Of a stretch of 64,000 bases of DNA, positions 57,801 through 64,000 are shown in pieces; the first letter of the stretch is position 1, and the number at the start of each line of letters is the position of its first letter. The notes beneath the pieces are model-generated. The model did no database searches. It saw only the letters and a program-made list of their open reading frames with translations, and was not told the DNA's origin. A program made the position numbers and the translations under genes. Source of the DNA: Cyclina sinensis (lineage: Eukaryota; Mollusca; Bivalvia; Venerida; Veneridae); contig JAAONU010000019.1 in assembly GCA_012932295.1 (NCBI GenBank), positions 24,437,908 to 24,501,907 on the forward strand, given 5' to 3'.

Positions 57801-58812
57801 GTTACAGTGCTACCGTTGTTACCCCCAAGACCAACCAGCATAAGGCCAAGTTTGGGCACCTGTAAGAATATTTAGTAGAAAAGCAAATATAATAATGTGA
57901 CATTTATTTGCGTCAGTTAAACAACAAATGAATATTTTAAAAGATATGTGAACAGTTTCGAAAAGATAAAGCCAACACGCTTTATGAGAACGTTTGTGTT
58001 AATAATTAATGTAAATCTCCAAGAATTGTAACAGGGACCTGTTTTCAACGTAAGGTCTGTTTATTTGTTTCAAGCAAAAGACAGCTAACCCTTTTTTCAC
58101 ATTATTCTATTCTTGTCGACTTTTTGACGGATCTTTCTTCTCGTGGGATCACACAAAAAAGAACTTGATACGAAGTGCTGTCAAAAACTTGCACTGTTCT
58201 GTATTATATGAGGAAAAACATACGAATTGGAAGTATCGGGAATGTCTTAATTTGTTTTTATTTATATTTCTGTCTCTCTGAATAACGGATTTTTTCAATC
58301 AATTCAGCCATTCCTAGCTATAAAGAAAATTGATTAAGCTCGTTGTTTCTTTGAGTAAATTTTAGACAAGCCTGGAGCAATAACCTTACATAAAAATTGG
58401 TTACAGTCGATCATTATATAAGAAATAGTGTAGAAAACGTAAAGTTTCCTGCAGGGGTCCAGTGGTAACACACAGGTCCTGTTAACAAATGGTCACTGAC
58501 ACAACTAACGATAAATAAACTCAGATAAAAGCTATCGTAACTGCAGGCGCAGAAATTTCTTTGAAACTTCTTCACATTGAGTGTTATCAAAAGTTTAAAA
58601 CAGAAGCCCTGGAGTTTAAATATGAAACAAAGCTGTCGTACTTATCTTACCTTTCTTTGCGTTCTGAACGTATATTTCGTGTTTGTTGGGGTCGCAATAA
58701 ACGTTCCTTTTGCGTCGCGCCGGACGTCTGTATTCGTATATACATAGTCGGCTTCGATAAAGTCCGAGGAATACCGCACTGACGGGCTCTCAACTTTGAT
58801 TGGGGTTGCCAT
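54265..58812 (-). CDS. ISYNA1: Inositol-3-phosphate synthase (whole gene, six coding exons)
   Basis: The enzyme converts D-glucose 6-phosphate to 1D-myo-inositol 3-phosphate with NAD as internal redox cofactor, the first and committed step of inositol synthesis, in the cytosol. Six minus-strand exons join in phase: 58,812-58,651, 57,859-57,727, 57,320-57,207, 56,379-55,976, 55,411-55,169 and 54,843-54,265. They give 544 residues (human ISYNA1 558). Visible family motifs are the NAD-binding VGLGGNNGS (63-71), [20 protein letters not shown] (276-286), [12 protein letters not shown] (301-312), [10 protein letters not shown], and SRSCIEN-type [15 protein letters not shown] near the C-terminus. 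The lysines of the catalytic region in DDFKSGQTK and GDSKRA are present. It is complete and apparently functional. An acceptor 11 bases before the ATG implies an upstream non-coding exon. It is convergent with the BAIAP3-like gene. Confidence 0.97.
55169..55411 (-). CDS. ISYNA1: ISYNA1 coding exon 5: catalytic core
   Basis: 81 codons, phase 0. Contains [30 protein letters not shown] and [13 protein letters not shown], the most conserved block of the family. Donor GAG then GTAGGT. Confidence 0.97.
55976..56379 (-). CDS. ISYNA1: ISYNA1 coding exon 4
   Basis: 404 bases, phase 1 in, phase 0 out. It begins [20 protein letters not shown] and contains [29 protein letters not shown] and [14 protein letters not shown], all close to the human sequence. 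Confidence 0.97.
57207..57320 (-). CDS. ISYNA1: ISYNA1 coding exon 3
   Basis: 114 bases, phase 1 in and out. [20 protein letters not shown] and then [13 protein letters not shown] match human SLTQAGTVSLG...LPMVAPNDLVFDG. Confidence 0.96.
57727..57859 (-). CDS. ISYNA1: ISYNA1 coding exon 2: NAD-binding motif
   Basis: 133 bases, phase 0 in, phase 1 out. [20 protein letters not shown] is the Rossmann glycine-rich loop. It ends ANYLG, donor GTACGG. Confidence 0.96.
58455..58500 (+). mobile_element. tRNA-like SINE head fragment
   Basis: GGGTCCAGTGGTAACACACA, then GGTCCTGTTAAC, matches the 26,105 copy over its first half; B box lost. It lies in ISYNA1 intron 1, on the strand opposite to the gene. 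Confidence 0.4.
58651..58812 (-). CDS. ISYNA1: ISYNA1 coding exon 1
   Basis: 54 codons from ATG (58,812-58,810) to AAG before GTAAGA, phase 0 out. It ends [10 protein letters not shown], equivalent to TRFTFRTARQ of the human protein. The start follows AGCAAAAAGAA and is the only in-frame ATG after the acceptor (AG at 58,825-58,824). Confidence 0.96.
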
Positions 58813-58825
58813 TTCTTTTTGCTCT

Positions 58826-60390
58826 GTAAACAAAGTGTGAAAGATTAGAAGATACAAATGTTTGTTTGTTTGTTTGTTTTTTTATTTGTTTATCAATCTT
58901 TTTTTGTTTATTTTGCAATGACATCAACTGATTAAATGTATTGATGAATCTATCGCAATTCCTATAAGATTATAATAATTTAAGCCATATTTTACGAAAA
59001 TACTGATTTTTGTTTAAATCTCGAACGAACACACGCTCAGACTTGCTTGTATACATGTAATAGATATTAAATTTCTTATAAAGATCGAGAGGTAAAAATT
59101 TTCTACGGTTATTATTACTGTTATTATTGTTATTATAACTACGGTTATTTTATAAGCCTCGCCACAGACAAAGAATAAACATATCAACGATCTATAAAAT
59201 ATATTTCCAAGCTAAACATGGCTCATAGAAATCAGTTTTGAGAATTAATCAATGCAGGCACACACACACACTTAGTAAGTCCCAACGATTTAGTATCAAT
59301 AAAAACTACAACCGAGTTTTTATAAACTGAGCGCTCATGAGCAATGGAGTCAATAAAGGTTTATGTAAATACATATTTTTCAGTGTGTTTTAGTCCACTA
59401 ATCAATACCTTTCAAGTGTAAAACTTTAAACCTGATTAAAAGTAACCGGTTAGATCTGGACTTTATGGGCACTATACTTTAAAGTTACTACCTGTAGTGC
59501 ATATTTCTTTACGCTTTGTGGAATATCGTCTGAGCGTCGATGTGCGAAACTCTTCTGTGAGAATAACGTTCACAATGGCGTCATATGCTGAACTATAAGT
59601 TGTTATCCCTCAGTTACTGTATCGTTATTTTAAATATGCTCGTGTTTTATTTTATTAAATATTGCATCCGTCCCTATTGGCATAACATTTTCCATAATTT
59701 ATGATTTAACATATAAAGCTATATCAGTACCAGTAACTTATATATATGTGCATATTGGCCCAGAAACAATTACTGATGTTAAAAACTTAACACGCGGTGC
59801 ACAGCTTTAACGAAGTAACGTGTTACTAATAACATGCCAATGAGTTTCATGACCCTCTATAAGGAGTACATACTTAATAAAATTCAGTGTGGCATGCCTT
59901 AAACCTGACTAAGCCGACTGTCTAAAGTGGTGTTTCTAAGAGTCTTTTATAAAAGATATCCGTTTTTTTTTCAACGTACAGACGACAACATTAAATATAA
60001 TATCATTATAAAAGGGATGTGCACCCATCGTATCGTATATACTCGTATAATTGTTCACGAGGTAAGCCAAGGATAAAAATAGAGATTTATTAGACCGTAA
60101 CATTCTAAACTCGCGATAAAAATAGAAAATGAGTCGCAACAAAATGATGAATGCCTGATGAAAGCTAAAAATAAAGAGATTCATTGAACAGTGTCGGGAC
60201 GCTACTTGTCACGTGAATCAAGCAGACATTTTCACAAACTTCTCATTGGGATGTTTGCGATAAATTTACAAAAAGAAAAAAAGAAAGGAACATTTTTTTA
60301 CCCCTTTCCCATAAAAAAATGATAGAAAATCAAGATATTTTTCTATTGGAGAGGCAATGCCGTAAACAGTGGATGAAAAGATAAAAATGA
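58826..60390. other. Upstream region of ISYNA1
   Basis: The 5' non-coding exon and promoter should lie here. A possible minus-strand donor (CACTACAG then GTAGTA, near 59,492) could end a 5' UTR exon, but nothing decides this. Otherwise no gene is seen. Confidence 0.3.
58857..58880. repeat. (TTTG)n microsatellite
   Basis: About five TTTG units just upstream of the acceptor of the first ISYNA1 coding exon. Confidence 0.75.
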
Positions 60391-60396
60391 AAATAA

Positions 60397-60431
<35 letters not shown>

Positions 60432-60432
60432 A
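60391..60432. repeat. (AAAT)n microsatellite
   Basis: About ten AAAT units. Confidence 0.9.
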
Positions 60433-61049
60433 CACAACCATTCTATATAGCATGAAACTTAAATCTATGCTTTAATAAAAAAAATCATCAACAACAACAA
60501 ACATGGATTATAAAGTATGTATTATAACAAATAAAGTCTCACCTTCCAATAAGATACTTTTCGAATTAAGGCAAAAGAATCCAAATTAAATATTAACTTT
60601 TGTAGTAAATTTAAATATCAAAACAATATTAAAAAGTTGAGGCAAAGGAGTTAATATATATGTCTTTCAAACTATGTAAAACGATAGTATAGAAATAAGT
60701 ATAAATTACCACGCACATAAGATCACGCCATATACTACGTGCCTTAAAAATAAGTTATTTTTAGCTTAGACGAGGATCGGGTGATCGGACTTTGTATACC
60801 TTGGCTAATAGTAGTCAACGGGAAGGGAAATATTATTATTGGAAACAAGTGCGGTATCCAACAATTAAACAAATGCGGTTTAGACTTTGAGCATTGATTT
60901 TGTCTTATCTTGCTTTGTTTACATTTTAAACCTCGAATTTAATACTACCGATTTATAACCATTTTTTTAAGCAAATTTAAGCTCAGGTTACATGAGTAAA
61001 AAAAGAAGCCGATCTTTTTTTATTTATGAAAACGAATAAACGTTTAGAA

Positions 61050-62130
61050 TAACATGAGAAATAGAAATGATGAAAATGCGCGTACTACTTCTGCTACTGT
61101 TGATGATAATGAAATGATGATGATTAAATGATATTGATGATGACGATGATAACAAAAACGACCACGATAAGAATTCTTATGATTATTAACAATATCGTTA
61201 TCATTGTTATGCTGCTGCTCTTGATGTTGATGATGATGATGATGATGATGACAGAAATTCGGATAATTGAGGAAACAGCAAGTGTTGCACATTAACAGAA
61301 GTAAATATATTCAACATATTATAAAAATAAGCACGAAAAAAAGTTTCAGAAGCAGATATAGCAGTAGCAGCAGTACTAGCAGCAGCAACAGCAGCAGATA
61401 GCGATGGCATCAGATGAGTTTAGTTACGAGAGATATTATGAAAATAAGTTGTTTTCAGTAGCAGAAGGAATACATAGACGTGAAACCTTAGTCTCCAAAA
61501 TTGGAGTATGAAGTGCGTACGTGTCAAGCACGTGCTTGATATAAAAATGGCCTCATTTGGAATCATCCAAGTTAATTATGAAACGAAGAATGTTAAATCT
61601 ATAAACTTATCTCGTCAAGCTCTTAAACGTCTTTTGACAGAAACCTACCTTTTTGACGAAAACGCACGTCTTTAATTTTGTTTAGTCATTCACTCACGTT
61701 TCATACATTTGTACGAAGATAAATTATCCAAGGAAAAAAAGGATAGTGACAATGATGATGATGCTGATGAGAATAAAGGTGGTGGTGATGATGATGATGA
61801 TGATGATGATAATCCAATGAAAATGTGATACGACGATGGTAGTGAAAAGAAGGAGGATTGGAGAACAGAAAACATGAAAATCATGATGATTTGATGAGAA
61901 TACCATGAACGTCTTTGAAAATGATGATGATGACGACGACGATGACGATGATGATGATGTAAAGGCTGATAATGATTAATAGGTCTGTGCTGTTGCTGCA
62001 GATGATTATAATAGAAAAGATAATGATGATGACTGATATGATGATGGTGATCAATATGATGATGCTGATGATTATAATGATGATGGTAAGGTTCATACTG
62101 CTACTAGTGATGTCGATGGATAGGTGAAAG
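61050..62130. repeat. (GAT)n / (CAG)n-rich simple-repeat region
   Basis: Blocks of GATGATGAT at about 61,228-61,251, 61,752-61,810, 61,919-61,961 and 62,019-62,085, and CAGCAG near 61,361-61,400. They generate Ser- and Ile-rich open frames on the minus strand that are not genes. Confidence 0.85.
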
Positions 62131-64000
62131 GATGAACAGATCAAGAGTTTGAAAGTGTTTAGAAATTAAGTTGAAAGGCGCATTAAAAAATCCTATCTTT
62201 AGATAGCTTTTATTTGCATGATATTTTTAATAAATTGTACTTTGAGCTGATCGCGTGCAGACGTGACAAAATGTACGTGAACAAGTACTTGAAGACTTTG
62301 AAACCTCCTTTAAATGGGTTAAAAAGCAATTGAAGTGTATGTATTTATAATCAATTCAATAGTTTGTAATGAAAAGGGAAAAGTAATATTACGAAAAAAA
62401 AAAACGTGTGCGAGAAGATTATTGGTAAACATGCGTTATTATGTAACTTTTAATTGATTATTTATTTTTTATTTATATTTTTATTTCATTCGAGTCTTTT
62501 GAAAGTTAACTGAACACCACTTTGCTTGAAAACATTTTTGAAAGAATTTTTCCCCCTTAATATTTTATCAACGCATTTGAACGAAATAAAACCTATATCT
62601 TTTTTTCTCTTAAAGGTGTAACGTTTAAAGTGTTAAGAGGTCAAATCCTTATATTTGTTCAAGGTAAAGTATGGTTTAATTTATCGGTGCGGGTAAAGTT
62701 AGCTTTACAAACATAATTCACCTATTTAAGTATTATACATGTCAATTCAGTGGGTATATAAGGACACAAACTCGCGCCATTTATATTAATTCTGGGTTTA
62801 TTCATATAGCAAATACTCAAAATCATCTCGGTCAAAATATTTTTTGAATGAAAATTTGAAAGGTATGGCGTACTGTTCAGGTCAAAACAATCATAAATAA
62901 CTATGAATAAAATTATACAGACAAGTAGGTATTGCGCTGATGTCATGTTAAGACAAAAACAGAAAGAGAGAAAATAAAACGAAAAACAAAAATATCTCAC
63001 ATATTTACCACGAGTTGTTTTAGAGCTTGAGAAGCCATCTTGAATAAGAACAATTGAAACAGGTTCCCAACTGTGTGGACCAGTACTATATTCTTTATAT
63101 CTATCTGAGTTTACTTATCGTCGGCATAACTTGGTTCAGAGGCCCTTTGAAGACATAACTTAATGTACTCATGCTCATTGGATAGCACCGATGCTTGGGA
63201 CCTCGGTTTTATGTCATCTCTGACCGCACCGACTATATTCCTTCCTCATATGATTTGTACGTCATTATTCCCAGTTGGTCATGTGACCAAATGGAATGTA
63301 AAGATAGCTCGAGAGATTCTTCTATTTCCCGGGAATGGATAGAAACTTTGATCCATACTTCTGTACTTCCGTGCAGCGTTGATTCTGAGGTAAACTTGAC
63401 ATTTTTTGAGAATATACCAGTCTTGTGACTGTTACTCAGACACACCGTGGAGGACACGTAGGTTACAGCCTCGTCGATAGTTACATAAGAAATCGACCTT
63501 GAGTCATGTACCAAAACACGATAAACACATGTTTACTGGTTGTCTTACAGTCAATGCACACTCAGCCATAACCATTATCATGTACAATAACATGTACAAT
63601 AACAATAACATGGGATGAAAAAATACGCAGTATTCAAAGCTTTACGCAATAAATAGAAAGCAGCTTTAAGGACGTCCGGGGGTCAAGGACGTCCAGGTGG
63701 CTATGGTTCGATGAGAAAAGTAACAGCTGATATTTTCAAAGTTCGTTCACTTAAGAGTTATCGAAGTGGTCAAAGTGACCCTGAGTATTTAAAATAACTG
63801 AAACTGCATTGCTGTTTATCCTTAGAAATCAAGCATTTCCATTTTCAGCTAAATACATTAATATCAAATGAGGAAAATATTTTACTCTCATTGAGTCAAG
63901 TTGTAAATGTTTTATGAATGGTCCGGTCAAAAAATAAATTTTCAACTATACTTGTTATATCCCTCTGTTAGTTATAACGATTTCTGATAATTCTCTGTGT
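62130..64000. other. No gene seen; diverged SINE copy at 63,090-63,240
   Basis: TTTACTTATCGTCGGCATAA, ATGCTTGGGACCTCGGTTTT and TCATCTCTGACCG match parts of the 52,741 SINE with an internal deletion. The rest shows no exon chain on either strand. Confidence 0.5.

Noticed and set aside
61690..62144. Several Ser- and Ile-rich minus-strand open frames
   Set aside because: They are translations of (GAT)n simple repeats.
63009..63038. Minus-strand ATG with ten codons (MASQALKQLV) before a GTAAAT donor
   Set aside because: It looks like a small first exon, but no downstream exon or homology supports it and one 30-base signal is expected by chance.
1..64000. CRISPR arrays, operons, prokaryotic promoters or phage genes
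   Set aside because: The direct repeats seen lack unique spacers and the genes are spliced animal genes, so prokaryotic features do not apply.

Overview
The window looks like animal nuclear DNA. It is AT-rich, its genes are split into many short exons with GT-AG introns, and it carries a dense load of interspersed repeats. The two genes I recognise are metazoan: a Munc13-family exocytosis regulator (BAIAP3/UNC13D type) and inositol-3-phosphate synthase (ISYNA1). The repeats, which are elements with tandem-repeat cores and hairpin ends, tRNA-derived SINEs and small palindromic MITEs, resemble those of bivalve molluscs. A bivalve or other mollusc is therefore the best guess; this is inference and no species can be named.

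Layout. Positions 1-7,500 are gene-poor. They hold a 150-bp foldback repeat, a (CTTT)n tract and a decayed minus-strand LINE (about 4,690-7,500) interrupted by a 1.6-kb non-autonomous element with a TTTA duplication. Positions 7,543-41,509 on the plus strand carry the BAIAP3/UNC13D-like gene. It has three candidate first coding exons (7,574, 13,068 and 16,800), all ending in phase 0, followed by 25 common exons from 20,091 to 41,509. The exon phases chain perfectly except for one apparent 1-base insertion in the exon at 32,018-32,145. The conceptual protein is about 1,247 residues: a conserved N-terminal segment, a first C2 domain with a long Ser/Pro-rich insertion, the helical MUN region, and a C-terminal C2 domain with all calcium-binding aspartates. 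Positions 41,510-54,264 are intergenic and mostly repeats. Positions 54,265-58,812 on the minus strand carry a complete six-exon ISYNA1 gene (544 residues), convergent with the first gene. Positions 59,000-64,000 have no gene I can support and are rich in simple repeats.

The two genes are not known to act together. The first would act at calcium-triggered vesicle fusion (dense-core vesicles or granules). The second makes myo-inositol 3-phosphate from glucose 6-phosphate in the cytosol.

I saw no clearly new molecular system. The points most worth checking are the alternative N-termini (one leaving through a GC-AG intron), the single-base frameshift, the partly degenerate first C2 domain, and a set of well-resolved nested or target-site-flanked mobile elements. 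Among the last are four short repeats that share a palindromic core of exactly 54 nt.
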